Below are positions 42,943 to 51,552 of a DNA stretch of 64,000 nt, one piece after another (the stretch's first letter is position 1; each line of letters starts with the position of its first letter). The DNA lies in contig NZ_FORH01000001.1 of the NCBI RefSeq assembly GCF_900113955.1, forward strand, positions 114,385 to 178,384. The letters run 5' to 3'. Under the pieces are notes generated by a model that was given only the letters and a program-made list of their open reading frames with translations, was not told where the DNA came from and searched no databases. Made by a program: the position numbers and the translations under genes. The DNA is from Celeribacter neptunius (GTDB lineage Bacteria > Pseudomonadota > Alphaproteobacteria > Rhodobacterales > Rhodobacteraceae).

Positions 42943-43227
42943 GGGCGCCGCGGGCAGATTGGTGCACCGGGAGAGGTGTGCGTTTAGCCCATGTCTGACA
43001 TTGGCGTTCTGGGCGCGGAACGAGGCCGAAGGCCGCCGCACCTGCGCCTGCCCGTTCCGGAGGGCTGGCTTGTCATGGCTCAGCTCGGCAAGCGCGGATG
43101 TCCGCTCCGCCCCGTACAGCCGACAACTGACATGGTTGCCCTCTCACGAGGGGCCTGCTTGCGACAACACCTCCGGCAAGGGCTTGCCAGAGGTGCTGCA
43201 CACAGGTTCCTCACATGTGATCCGGGA
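42943..43227. other. Intergenic region between the LysR gene and the DegT-family gene
   Basis: No gene is seen. A compound hairpin at 43168-43195 (CACCTC with GAGGTG, and GGCAAG with CTTGCC inside) lies 33 bases from the DegT-family stop. It may act as its terminator, although no T run follows. Confidence 0.5.
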
Positions 43228-44442
43228 TCACTCGGCGGCGATACGTACGCCCTTGGCCTCTTCGGCGGCCGAGATCAGCGCCTCGGCGATGAAGTCGCAA
43301 TCTTCTTCGGTGAGGCGCGCCGGCAGCCGGGTGTCGCAGGCTTTCGACAGCATTTCGCGGGTTTTCGGCAGCTCAGGCGTCTCGCCCAGGAACTGCCAGT
43401 TCCAGAACGCCCGGGCATTGTCGGTCGAAAGGCCAAAGACCTGCACCGAGACGCCGCGGGCTTTCGCCGCCGCCTGGAAGGCGATTGCTTCCTCGCGGGT
43501 GAAATCCACCAGGTTGAATTGCAGGCTGTCGGGGGCGCGGACTTCCTTGTCGAGTTTGGCCGGCACGGTCAGATAGGGCGAGGCCTCGAGGCGCGCGGCA
43601 GTATAATCGTGGTTGCGGCGGCCATCGGCGACACGGCGCGGCACTTCCTTGATCTGCGGGCGGACCAGAGTGGCGGACATGTTCGACAGGCGGGTGTTGT
43701 AGAGCGGCAGCTGATTCTGCCATCTGCCAAAGGCCTCGGCCAGCGCATTGTCGCGCTGCGGATTGTGCTTGCCCCAATTGTGCTCATAGGCGCCGGACAT
43801 GATCACCGCACGGGCCATGATCTCCGGATCGTCGGTGATCATGATGCCGCCTTCACCGGCGTTCAGCAGCTTGTAGGACTGGAAGGAGAAACAGCCGATC
43901 TTGCCGATCGTGCCGATGTTCTGCCCGTCCCAGACGGTGCCGAGGCTGTGCGCGGCGTCCTCGATCAGCGGAATGCCCTTGGCGTCACAGGCGGCCTTGA
44001 TCGCGTCCATGTCGGAGGTGTGACCGCGCATATGCGAGATCATCACCGCGTCGGCATCCTCGATCTTGGCGTGGAAATCCTCGAGATCGATGCGGTAATT
44101 GTCGCCGCATTCGACCAGAACCGGTTTGCAATCGGCGTGCACGATCGACGAGGGCACGGCGGCAAAGGTGAAGGCCGGGATCAGAACGCGCGCGTCGCGC
44201 GGCAGGTTCAGCGCTTTCAACGACAGGAAGAGGGCGGCGGAGCAGGAGGCCACCGCGAGCGCGTATTTGGCGCCGAGCATCTGGGCGAATTCCTGTTCCA
44301 GAAGCGTCACAGGGGCCTCGGAAGGCGCGGTGTAGCGGAACAGATCGCCGCTTTTCAGCAGACGTTCGACAATCTCACGCGCCTCTTCCGGGATCGGTTC
44401 GGCGTCATAGACATTGGGGGCCGTTGCGCTTGCCTGAGACAT
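43228..44442 (-). CDS. DegT/DnrJ/EryC1/StrS-family aminotransferase-fold protein
   Basis: The 404-residue protein follows the DegT/StrS pattern of PLP-dependent sugar or cyclitol aminotransferases: GAKYALAVASCSAALFLSLKALNL, VLIPAFTFAAVPSSIVHADCKPVLVEC, GIPLIEDAAHSLGTVWDGQNIGTIGKIGCFSFQSYKLLNAGEGGIMIT. The probable PLP-binding Lys is in SFQSYKLLNAGEGG, and the Asp in EDAAHS. No nucleotide-sugar genes are around it; its neighbour on the same strand is the glutamine-synthetase/ABC operon. It lies beyond that operon's terminator (44565-44596), so it has its own promoter. A role linked to that operon is inference. Confidence 0.9.
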   Translation of the reverse strand: MSQASATAPNVYDAEPIPEEAREIVERLLKSGDLFRYTAPSEAPVTLLEQEFAQMLGAKYALAVASCSAALFLSLKALNLPRDARVLIPAFTFAAVPSSIVHADCKPVLVECGDNYRIDLEDFHAKIEDADAVMISHMRGHTSDMDAIKAACDAKGIPLIEDAAHSLGTVWDGQNIGTIGKIGCFSFQSYKLLNAGEGGIMITDDPEIMARAVIMSGAYEHNWGKHNPQRDNALAEAFGRWQNQLPLYNTRLSNMSATLVRPQIKEVPRRVADGRRNHDYTAARLEASPYLTVPAKLDKEVRAPDSLQFNLVDFTREEAIAFQAAAKARGVSVQVFGLSTDNARAFWNWQFLGETPELPKTREMLSKACDTRLPARLTEEDCDFIAEALISAAEEAKGVRIAAE

Positions 44443-44564
44443 GATGTTCGCCTTTTTTAAATTCTGTTTTCGGAATTACTGTAAGTGTTGGTCGGCATAA
44501 AATCTACTCTCGCGTTTTGCGATCAGCGGTTTTTTGCAAAAAATTCACATTGTGGATCGGGATG

Positions 44565-44596
44565 CGAAAAGGGCTCCCCGAGATCGAGAAGCCCTT
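44565..44596 (-). terminator. Terminator of the ABC/glutamine-synthetase-like operon
   Basis: AAGGGCT (44569-44575) pairs with AGCCCTT (44590-44596); on the minus strand the stem is followed by TTCGC. It lies 28 bases past the stop of the last operon gene. Confidence 0.7.
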
Positions 44597-44623
44597 TCGA
44601 AATGACCTTTGAAATGTGACGCC

Positions 44624-45979
44624 TCAGACGTTCAACAGCAGATGCTCGCGCTCCCAAGGTGTGATCACTTGCAGATAAGCGTCATTCTCGGCGCGTTTGA
44701 CCTGTTGATAGACCCGTACGAATTCGGGGCCCAGCACATCGTGGATCTGGGGTGCGGCCTCGAGCAGATCCAGCGCCGCCCCCAAGGTTTCGGGAATGCC
44801 ATCGGCCGAGGCATAGGCGTCGCCAATATATTCCGCGCGCGGTTCACGACGTTCGATGAGGCCGAGATAGCCACAGGCCAGCGAGGCGGCAATCGACAGG
44901 TAGGGGTTCACATCCATGCCCGGCAGACGGTTCTCGATCCGTCGTGCCTCGGGGCCGGAGACCGGCACGCGCAGCCCGGTGGTGCGGTTGTCGCGGCCCC
45001 ATTCGAGATTGATCGGGGCGGCGAAATCGCGGACGTAACGGCGATAGCTGTTCACATAGGGCGCATGAATCGCAATCGTTGATGCCAGATGGTTCTGCAG
45101 CCCGGCGATGAAATGCAGGAAGGCTTCGGATTCCGAACCATCCGGGTTGGAGAAGATATTCTCTCCGGTCGAGATATCGACCACCGAATGGTGGATATGC
45201 ATGGCCGAGCCCGGCTCGTCCTGGATCGGTTTCGCCATGAAGGTGGCAAAGCAATCGTGACGCAGGGCGGCCTCGCGGATCAGCCGTTTGAAAAAGAACA
45301 TCTCATCGGCCAGTTTCACCGGATCGCCATGGCGCAGGTTCATTTCGATCTGACCGGCGCCGCCTTCCTGCAGGATGCCGTCGATCTCGAGGCCTTGCGC
45401 TTCGGCAAAGTCGTAGATGTCGTCAATGATCGGTCCGTATTCGTCCACCGCCGACATGGAATAGGCCTGCCGCTGCGCCGCGCGGCGCCCGGTGCGGCCG
45501 ATCGGCGGCTCCACCGGCTGGTTCGGATCGATGTTGCGGGCGACGAGAAAGAATTCCATCTCGGGGGCGACGATCGGCTCCCAACCCTGTTTGCGATAAA
45601 GTTCGACCACGCGTTTCAACACATTGCGCGGCGCCACCGGCACCATGTCGCCATTCTGATCCAGCACGTCATGGATCACCTGTAGTGTCCAGTCGCCGGT
45701 CCAGGGCGCCGCCGTGGCGGTCTCGAAGTCCGGCACCAGCACCATGTCGGGTTCGGTGAAAGGCGCATCCGCATCATCGACCCAATCGCCGTTGATGGTT
45801 TGCAGAAAGATCGAGTTCGGCAGGTAGAAATGCTTCTGCTTGGCGAATTTTGCCGCCGGCATGGCCTTGCCACGGGCGATGCCCGAGAGATCGGCGACGA
45901 TACATTCGACCTCGTCGAGCCGCCGGCCTTCGAGATAATCGGCCGCTGCTTCCGGGATCTGGTCCATGAAATCCGTCAT
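44624..45979 (-). CDS. Glutamine-synthetase-family ligase 1 (gamma-glutamylation type)
   Basis: The 451-residue protein is a GS-fold ATP-dependent ligase of the PuuA/GmaS-like branch, which joins glutamate to amines rather than ammonia. Metal-site and ATP-site blocks: APEMEFFLVARN, GGAGQIEMNLRHG, SAMHIHHSVVD, NRTTGLRVPVSGPEARRIENRLPGMDVNPYLSIAASLACG. The Tyr-adenylylation loop of true GlnA is absent. It is the last gene of a seven-gene minus-strand operon; its ATG overlaps the amidotransferase stop by four bases. Two GS paralogs in one operon suggest separate substrates or a heteromer (inference). Confidence 0.9.
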   Translation of the reverse strand: MTDFMDQIPEAAADYLEGRRLDEVECIVADLSGIARGKAMPAAKFAKQKHFYLPNSIFLQTINGDWVDDADAPFTEPDMVLVPDFETATAAPWTGDWTLQVIHDVLDQNGDMVPVAPRNVLKRVVELYRKQGWEPIVAPEMEFFLVARNIDPNQPVEPPIGRTGRRAAQRQAYSMSAVDEYGPIIDDIYDFAEAQGLEIDGILQEGGAGQIEMNLRHGDPVKLADEMFFFKRLIREAALRHDCFATFMAKPIQDEPGSAMHIHHSVVDISTGENIFSNPDGSESEAFLHFIAGLQNHLASTIAIHAPYVNSYRRYVRDFAAPINLEWGRDNRTTGLRVPVSGPEARRIENRLPGMDVNPYLSIAASLACGYLGLIERREPRAEYIGDAYASADGIPETLGAALDLLEAAPQIHDVLGPEFVRVYQQVKRAENDAYLQVITPWEREHLLLNV

Positions 45980-46683
45980 CTGAGCGCCTCCCGCCCGTGC
46001 TGTAGAAATGCCGCCATCACCCCCGCGAAACGCGTGTCATCGGTCGGCTTGTCATTCTCGTCTTTGGCGCGCGCGATCAGCGCCTCCGGATAGGCCGGAT
46101 CGCCCGCGCGGGCGGCGAGGTAATCGCCAATGATATTCGGGCGCAGTTCAGGATGCGGCTGAATGGTCAGGATCGAGTCATCATAGACCAGCGCCGCGTT
46201 CTGGCAAAAATCATTGCCGCCCAGGACCTCGGCCCCTGCCGGCAGGGTTGTGACCTGATCCTGATGCCAGGCGTTGAGATGGATCGGTCCCAGGGGCGCG
46301 ATCTCATAAGCCTGACGTCCGAGCGCCCAGCCGCCCTTGAATTTTTCCACCGTGCCGCCAAGCGCCTTGGCGATGATCTGATGGCCGAAACAGATGCCGA
46401 GCATGCGCCGGCCTGAGCCATGGATGGCGCGGATCAGATCCTCGAGCGGCGGGATGAAGGGGTGATCCTCATAGGCGCCGTGTTTCGAGCCGGTGAGAAG
46501 CCAGGCATCGGCCTCTTCGGGCCCGGCGGGGAAGTCCAGATCGACCACGTTCCAAACCCGATAGTCGAAATCGGGGCTCTCATCCGTGGCGGCGAAGAGC
46601 CGCGCAAACATCTGATCGAAATCCCCGTGTTTTGCCGCCACCGGGTCAGGCGCGTGTCCGCATTGCAGAATGCCGAGTTTCAT
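45976..46683 (-). CDS. Class I glutamine amidotransferase-like protein (GATase1)
   Basis: The 235-residue protein has the triad Cys98 (GICFGHQIIAKALGG), His177 and Glu179 (IQPHPEL). It stands alone as a GATase1 domain, similar to GMP-synthase-like amidotransferases, and in this setting between two GS-like ligases it more likely hydrolyses a gamma-glutamyl product, the role PuuD plays in putrescine catabolism. PuuD itself has a different motif, so the comparison is functional only. It overlaps GS-like gene 1 by ATGA. Upstream, 109 bases separate it from GS-like gene 2 and contain a TTTGATCAAA palindrome. Confidence 0.88.
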   Translation of the reverse strand: MKLGILQCGHAPDPVAAKHGDFDQMFARLFAATDESPDFDYRVWNVVDLDFPAGPEEADAWLLTGSKHGAYEDHPFIPPLEDLIRAIHGSGRRMLGICFGHQIIAKALGGTVEKFKGGWALGRQAYEIAPLGPIHLNAWHQDQVTTLPAGAEVLGGNDFCQNAALVYDDSILTIQPHPELRPNIIGDYLAARAGDPAYPEALIARAKDENDKPTDDTRFAGVMAAFLQHGREALR

Positions 46684-46767
46684 AAGTCACCAAATAGGGT
46701 TGGATTGGCGTGACGGTAGCCGGTCCCGGATGGCCCGGCAAGGGGCCACGCGGTGGATGTGCCAAAA

Positions 46768-46777
46768 TTTGATCAAA
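46768..46777. promoter_or_regulatory. TTTGATCAAA palindrome inside the operon
   Basis: A perfect 10-bp palindrome lies 85 bases before the amidotransferase start, within the only sizeable gap of the operon. The same 10-mer lies at 51553-51562, 74 bases before the first gene. It is a shared operator candidate. Confidence 0.55.
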
Positions 46778-46792
46778 AATTTTCGCGCGTGC

Positions 46793-48139
46793 CTAAACCG
46801 TGTCGAGATAGAGCTCGACCTGCTCTTCCGGGGTCAGTTCGGTCCAATCCCTGAGCTCCTGACGTTTGGTCAGCGTCAGGTTGCGGATCATCTCATCGGG
46901 GAAGATGCGTTTCATCAGCGGGGAGGCGGCAAAGGTGTCGATCGCCGTGCCCCAGTCGCCGGGCATTTCCGGCAGGGTCTGGGCATAGGCATTGCCGGTG
47001 ATCGGCGGCGGCGCTGTCATCTCGTCCTCCATGCCGATCAAGGCCGCGCCGAGGATGGCGGCGATCATCAGGTGTGGGTTCACATCGCCGCCAGAGACCC
47101 GGTGCTCAATGCGCCGCGCCTTGTGCGAGCCGCCGGGCACGCGCACCGCCGCCGTGCGGTTGTCATAGCCCCAGCAGATCCGTGTGGGCGCATGCGCGCC
47201 GGGCACCAGCCGGTCATAGGAATTGCCATGCGGTGCAAACAGGATGGTGGAGTCGGGGATGGCATGAAGACAGCCGGCGATGGCGTGACGCATCATGTCG
47301 GTGCCGGCGGTGGAGCCATCGTCAAAGATATTGTCGCCGCTCTCGTCGAGCATGGAGAAATGCGTGTGCATGCCGTTGCCGGCATAGTCGTCATAGGGTT
47401 TCGCCATGAAAGAGGCGGCAAACCCGTGTTTGCGCGCCAGCCCCTTGACCAGAAGCTTGAACAGCCAGGCATCATCGGCGGCTTTCAACGCGTCGGGCGA
47501 GTAGACGAGGTTGATCTCGAACTGGCCGAGACCCGCCTCGGAAATCGCCGTATCCGCCGGGATGTCCATGGCTTCGCAGGCCTCGTAGAGCTCCGAGAAG
47601 AAGATGTCGAAAGCGTCGAGTGCGCGGAGCGCCAGGGTCTCGGCACCGGGGCGGCGCTTGCCGGAGCGTGGCGAGCGGGGCACGCGAAGCTGACGCGAGC
47701 TGTCATCGATCAGGTAGAATTCGAGCTCGGTCGCCACCACCGGGGTCAGCCCCTTGGCCTTGTAACGATCGAGCACGCGCGCGAGCGCCTGACGCGGGTC
47801 GCCGTCGAACGGCCGGCCATCCTCGTGGAACATCCACATCGGCAAAAGCGCAGTGGGTGCCCCCTGCAGCCAGGGCATCGGGACAAAACCGCGTTCGGTG
47901 GGCAGGAGCACGCCGTCCTGATCGCCGCTCTCGAAGACCAGCGGGCTGTCCTCGATATCCTCGCCCCAGATGTCGAGGTTCAGAACCGAGAGCGGAAACC
48001 GGGTGCCTTCATGTTCCACCTTGTCGGCATAGCGCGCCGACATGCGTTTGCCGCGCGCCTGTCCGTTCAAATCCGCCGCCGCGACGCGGATGGTTTTGAC
48101 ATGAGGGTTTTGAGCGAGCCAGCTGTGGGGGGTGATCAT
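46793..48139 (-). CDS. Glutamine-synthetase-family ligase 2 (gamma-glutamylation type)
   Basis: The 448-residue GS-fold ligase is a distant paralog of the one at 44624-45979. Blocks: VATELEFYLIDDSSR, EAGLGQFEINLVYS, NGMHTHFSMLDESGDNIFDDG, GYDNRTAAVRVPGGSHKARRIEHRVSGGDVNPHLMIAAILGAALIG. This again suggests amine gamma-glutamylation. It lies just after the second permease gene (24 bases) and ends 109 bases before the amidotransferase gene, in the same operon. The substrate is not readable; the ABC transporter type suggests a polar amine or amino acid. Confidence 0.9.
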   Translation of the reverse strand: MITPHSWLAQNPHVKTIRVAAADLNGQARGKRMSARYADKVEHEGTRFPLSVLNLDIWGEDIEDSPLVFESGDQDGVLLPTERGFVPMPWLQGAPTALLPMWMFHEDGRPFDGDPRQALARVLDRYKAKGLTPVVATELEFYLIDDSSRQLRVPRSPRSGKRRPGAETLALRALDAFDIFFSELYEACEAMDIPADTAISEAGLGQFEINLVYSPDALKAADDAWLFKLLVKGLARKHGFAASFMAKPYDDYAGNGMHTHFSMLDESGDNIFDDGSTAGTDMMRHAIAGCLHAIPDSTILFAPHGNSYDRLVPGAHAPTRICWGYDNRTAAVRVPGGSHKARRIEHRVSGGDVNPHLMIAAILGAALIGMEDEMTAPPPITGNAYAQTLPEMPGDWGTAIDTFAASPLMKRIFPDEMIRNLTLTKRQELRDWTELTPEEQVELYLDTV

Positions 48140-48163
48140 GAGGGTACCGTTGTCTGAAAGCTG

Positions 48164-48976
48164 TTATCTGAACATCTGGGCCATCAGCCGCGGCCGTTTG
48201 CTGCGGCGCTTGGCCTGTGGCAAGTGGCGGTTCAGCCGTTTGCCGATCAGGCCGAAGACGGTGATGATGCAGAGCGTCACCAGCACGAAATAGCCCGCCA
48301 GGATCGGGTAGGGGATGAACGGGTTGAAGGTCTTGTCGGCAAAATAGGAGGCGTAATAGAGCGCGTCGCCCTTTTGCTGCAGCGCCGGGAAACCTGAGAA
48401 GAACACCAGCGTGGTGGAGTGGAAGATGAAGATCGCCTCATTGGTATAGGCGGGCCAGGCCAGCCGCAGCATGGTCGGCCAGACGATGCGGCGAAAGCGC
48501 GGGAAACCGGAAAACCCATAGGCATCGGCGCTTTCCAGATCGCCCTTGGGCACGGCCATCAGCGCACCAAAGAAGATCTCGGCGGAATAGGCGGTGGTGT
48601 TGAGCCACAACACGATCGCGGCGCCGAGCCAGGCATCGGTGAAACTGTCGAACACCGGAAAGGCGCGTTTCAGGCTCAGGAACAGGAAGTAGCCGAAGAA
48701 GAACTGGATGAAGAGCGGCGAGCCGCGGAACAGGAAGATGAACCATTCGGCGGGTTTGCGGACCGCCTTGTTGGGCGAGGCCTTGGCCAGCGCCACCGCC
48801 TGCGCTGCGAAAAAACCGAAGATGATCGCCAGGATGCCGAAATAGATGTTCCAGAGCATGCCCGAGCCGATCAGGGTGACCTGATCGCAGACGGTGATAT
48901 CCGTGGTCGGCAGGCGCCGTTCGCCCAGACCGATGGAGCGGAAAGCATAGGACGAGATTGTGTCGGTACAGCTCAT
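48164..48976 (-). CDS. ABC transporter permease, HisM type
   Basis: The 270-residue inner-membrane protein has five or six hydrophobic helices and the permease loop AVPKGDLESADAYGFSGFPRFRRIVWPTMLRLAWPAYTNEAIF, which contacts the ATPase. N-terminal 40 residues are hydrophilic, carrying SCTD...TDITVCDQVTLI. The HisM/ArtM-type layout fits polar amino acid uptake. Its ATG overlaps the stop of the other permease gene (ATGA, 48973-48976). Confidence 0.93.
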   Translation of the reverse strand: MSCTDTISSYAFRSIGLGERRLPTTDITVCDQVTLIGSGMLWNIYFGILAIIFGFFAAQAVALAKASPNKAVRKPAEWFIFLFRGSPLFIQFFFGYFLFLSLKRAFPVFDSFTDAWLGAAIVLWLNTTAYSAEIFFGALMAVPKGDLESADAYGFSGFPRFRRIVWPTMLRLAWPAYTNEAIFIFHSTTLVFFSGFPALQQKGDALYYASYFADKTFNPFIPYPILAGYFVLVTLCIITVFGLIGKRLNRHLPQAKRRSKRPRLMAQMFR

Positions 48977-49887
48977 GCGCCTGCTCCCGCCTTGCGCAGC
49001 GCCTCACCGGCGGCGGTGGCCTGACCGTGCGAGAGGCGGCGGGTGATCCGCGACAGCACCACTTCGGACAGTTTGGTGAACAGCAGATAGAAGATCAGAA
49101 GGCCTGCAAAATACCACATGCGCCAGTCGCCATGCGGGTAATCGGTGAAACGCGCGGTCTTGGTGCCGCCCAGCTCCTTGGCCCAATAGACCACGTCCTC
49201 GACGCCCAGAAGGAACAGCAGCGGCGTGGCCTTGATCAGCACCATCCACAGGTTCGACAGACCCGGCAGGGCATAGGTCCACATCTGCGGCACCATGATC
49301 CGCCAGAAGGCCTGACGATGGGTCATGCCATAGGCCTCGGCGGTCTCGATCTGGCCATGCGGCACGGCCTTGAAGGCGCCGGCCAGGACATTGCCGGCAA
49401 AGGCGCCGAAGACGATGGCAAAGGTCAGCACCGCAAGGCCGAAGCCGTAGATCTGATGCACCAGTTCCGGGGCGGAATTCTGCGGCAGCTTGGCGGCCTG
49501 ACAGACGATGAAATCATTGCCCTGGCGGATCGGCTGATCCCAGTCGGGACAGAGCACCTGATGGCGCATCCATTCAAACCCCTGGTCGAGGGCAATGACG
49601 AAAAACAGGAAAAAGGCGATGTCGGGCACGCCGCGCACCACCGCCATGTAGAGATTGGCCAGCCAGCGGACGGGCGGCAGATGGGCGCGCGATCCCATGG
49701 CGGCGAAAAAACCGAAAGATAGCGCCAGAGGGGCGGTGATGGCCAGAAGCAAGAGCACCGTCCCGAAGGAGGTGTAGAAAGCCAGATGCTTTCCCGTGGT
49801 CATGTAGCAGGAGAGCCAGGTCAGGCCCTCGAGCGTGTCAGGATCGGCGCAATAGGAAAAGATGGGACACCTGTCGGCAAGCAGCAA
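48973..49887 (-). CDS. ABC transporter permease, HisQ type
   Basis: The 304-residue inner-membrane permease carries the EAA-type loop AVPHGQIETAEAYGMTHRQAFWRIMVPQMWTYALPGLSNLW and the start of the MetI-like fold at TSFGTVLLLLAITAPLALSFGFFAAMGS. A hydrophilic insert (LCPDWDQPIRQGNDFIVCQAAKLPQNSAPELVHQI) separates two helices, as in some opine/octopine-type permeases. The start is uncertain: the TTG at 49887 is the longest frame and no good ribosome site is seen. It pairs with the overlapping HisM-type gene. Confidence 0.9.
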   Translation of the reverse strand: MLLADRCPIFSYCADPDTLEGLTWLSCYMTTGKHLAFYTSFGTVLLLLAITAPLALSFGFFAAMGSRAHLPPVRWLANLYMAVVRGVPDIAFFLFFVIALDQGFEWMRHQVLCPDWDQPIRQGNDFIVCQAAKLPQNSAPELVHQIYGFGLAVLTFAIVFGAFAGNVLAGAFKAVPHGQIETAEAYGMTHRQAFWRIMVPQMWTYALPGLSNLWMVLIKATPLLFLLGVEDVVYWAKELGGTKTARFTDYPHGDWRMWYFAGLLIFYLLFTKLSEVVLSRITRRLSHGQATAAGEALRKAGAGA

Positions 49888-49890
49888 GGC

Positions 49891-49918
49891 GGCGGGGCGC
49901 CCGCGTGAGCGCCCCGCC
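49891..49918 (-). promoter_or_regulatory. Intercistronic hairpin after the substrate-binding protein gene
   Basis: A perfect 10-bp stem, GGCGGGGCGC (49891-49900) with GCGCCCCGCC (49909-49918), without a T run. It sits between the binding-protein gene and the permease genes, where such stems stabilise the upstream mRNA or lower downstream expression. Confidence 0.7.
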
Positions 49919-49929
49919 AGATGATCGGA

Positions 49930-50643
49930 TCAGAAGGTCGGGCTGTCTTCGAGCCATTCCTTGATCAGCGCATTGAGCGAGCCATCGTCTTTCATCGACT
50001 GGATCGCCGCGTCGAACTTGCCGCGCAGTTCCGGATCGGATTTGCGGAAGGCCATGCCGATGCCACCGCCGAGCGGAACATCGTCGCCGACGAACATCAT
50101 TTCGCCTTCGGCCACGACCGGCACCAGCGTGTCCTTGTCGGCCAGAACCGCATCGGCCTCGCCAGAGGTCACGGCGGCGATAGTGTCTTCGAAGTTCGGG
50201 AACTCGAGCAGCGTCGCGCCGGTTTCCACCACATGGGCGGACTGGATGGTCGAGGCCTGAGCCGCGATCACGCCGCCCTCAAGGTCGACACCTTCGGACA
50301 GGGCCGCATAGGCGGAGGCCGACGGCGGGGTGTAGTTTTGCGAGAAGTCGACCTTCTCCTTGCGCTCGTCGGTGATCGACATGCCGGCGATGATGGTGTC
50401 GTAGTTGCCGGACAGCAGGTTCGGGATGATCGAATCCCAATCGTTGGTGACCCATTCGCAGGTCAGCTCGGCGCGTTTGCAAAGCTCATCGCCCAGCACG
50501 CGCTCGAAACCGGCCACTTCGCCGTCATCGTCGATGTAGTTGTACGGAGGGTAGGCGCCCTCGGTGCCCAGACGCACGGTCTCGGCCGTTGCGGCACCCG
50601 CCATCAGGGCGAGGGCGGCTGCGGAAAGAATGAGTTTGTTCAT
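49930..50643 (-). CDS. ABC transporter substrate-binding protein, polar amino acid type
   Basis: The 237-residue periplasmic protein starts with a signal peptide MNKLILSAAALALMAGAATAE (cut near 20). The fold is SBP_bac_3: RLGTEGAYPPYNYIDDDGEVAGFERVLGDELCKRAELTCEWVTNDWDSIIPNLLSGNYDTIIAGMSITDERKEKVDFSQNYTPP. That motif is characteristic of lysine/arginine/ornithine/histidine binding proteins, so a basic amino acid or amine ligand is plausible. It is the second gene of the operon, after the ATPase. Confidence 0.94.
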   Translation of the reverse strand: MNKLILSAAALALMAGAATAETVRLGTEGAYPPYNYIDDDGEVAGFERVLGDELCKRAELTCEWVTNDWDSIIPNLLSGNYDTIIAGMSITDERKEKVDFSQNYTPPSASAYAALSEGVDLEGGVIAAQASTIQSAHVVETGATLLEFPNFEDTIAAVTSGEADAVLADKDTLVPVVAEGEMMFVGDDVPLGGGIGMAFRKSDPELRGKFDAAIQSMKDDGSLNALIKEWLEDSPTF

Positions 50644-50675
50644 GTGATACTCCCCAGAGTCAGCGCTTCATATGG

Positions 50676-51479
50676 TTAGGCCGGAACAGTCGCGCTCAGG
50701 AACTGTTTCAGGCGTTCGGATTTGGGCTTGCCGAAAAGCTCGGACGGATGTCCTTCCTCTTCGATCAGCCCCTTGTGGAGGAACACGACATGGTCGGAAA
50801 TATCCGAGGCCATGCGCATGTCATGGGTGACGATGATCATCGTCCGGCCCTCTTCGGCCAGCGCCTTGATCACCTTGATCACCTCTTGTTCGAGCTCGGG
50901 ATCGAGCGCCGAGGTCGGTTCGTCGAACAAAAGCGCCTGCGGCTCCATGCAGAGCGCGCGGGCGATGGCGGCGCGCTGTTGCTGGCCGCCGGACATCTGT
51001 GCCGGGTAGACGTCGCACTTGTCGCCGATGCCGACCTTGTCGAGATAGATCCGGGCTTTCTCTTCGACCTCCTTGCGGTCGCGGCCGAGGACCGTCACCG
51101 GCGCCTCCATGACATTCTCGAGAATGGTCATATGGGCCCAGAGGTTGAATTGCTGGAACACCATCGACAGGTTGGTGCGGATACGCGTCACCTGTTTGCG
51201 GTCGGCCGGGCGGCGGTGCGGCCCGTCGCCCTTCCACAGGATCGGCTCGCCATTGAACAGGATCTCGCCGCGCTGGCTGTCCTCGAGCAAGTTGGCACAG
51301 CGCAACAGCGTCGATTTGCCGGAGCCGGAGGACCCAATGAGCGAGGTGACATGGCCACGCGGGGCGGTCATCGAGACGCCTTTGAGCACCTCGAGATCGC
51401 CGTAGGATTTGTGCAAATCACGGATCTCGATCACGGGCTGGTCGGCGGATATCTCGGATTTTGAGTCTTTGGTCAACAT
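50676..51479 (-). CDS. ABC transporter ATP-binding protein, HisP/ArtP type
   Basis: The 267-residue ATPase has Walker A GSSGSGKST, the Q-loop VFQQFNLWAHMTILENVMEAPV, the signature MSGGQQQRAAIARAL, Walker B ALLFDEPTSALDPE and the H-loop VTHDMRMASDISDHVVFL. These are the polar amino acid family marks. It is the first gene of the operon. I prefer the ATG at 51479 (MLTKDSKSE); a TTG at 51515 would add 12 unconvincing residues. A TTTGATCAAA palindrome lies 74 bases upstream. Confidence 0.94.
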   Translation of the reverse strand: MLTKDSKSEISADQPVIEIRDLHKSYGDLEVLKGVSMTAPRGHVTSLIGSSGSGKSTLLRCANLLEDSQRGEILFNGEPILWKGDGPHRRPADRKQVTRIRTNLSMVFQQFNLWAHMTILENVMEAPVTVLGRDRKEVEEKARIYLDKVGIGDKCDVYPAQMSGGQQQRAAIARALCMEPQALLFDEPTSALDPELEQEVIKVIKALAEEGRTMIIVTHDMRMASDISDHVVFLHKGLIEEEGHPSELFGKPKSERLKQFLSATVPA

Positions 51480-51552
51480 CCCCCAGAGTAAGGGCGAAAA
51501 TTTAAGCGGATGCAACGCCGATCAGCACGCTTCCGCAACGTCGCGCCTTATT

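Noticed and set aside
46670..48157. A 495-residue plus-strand ORF opposite GS-like gene 2
   Set aside because: Antisense of a gene with full glutamine-synthetase-family motifs; no domain in the plus frame.
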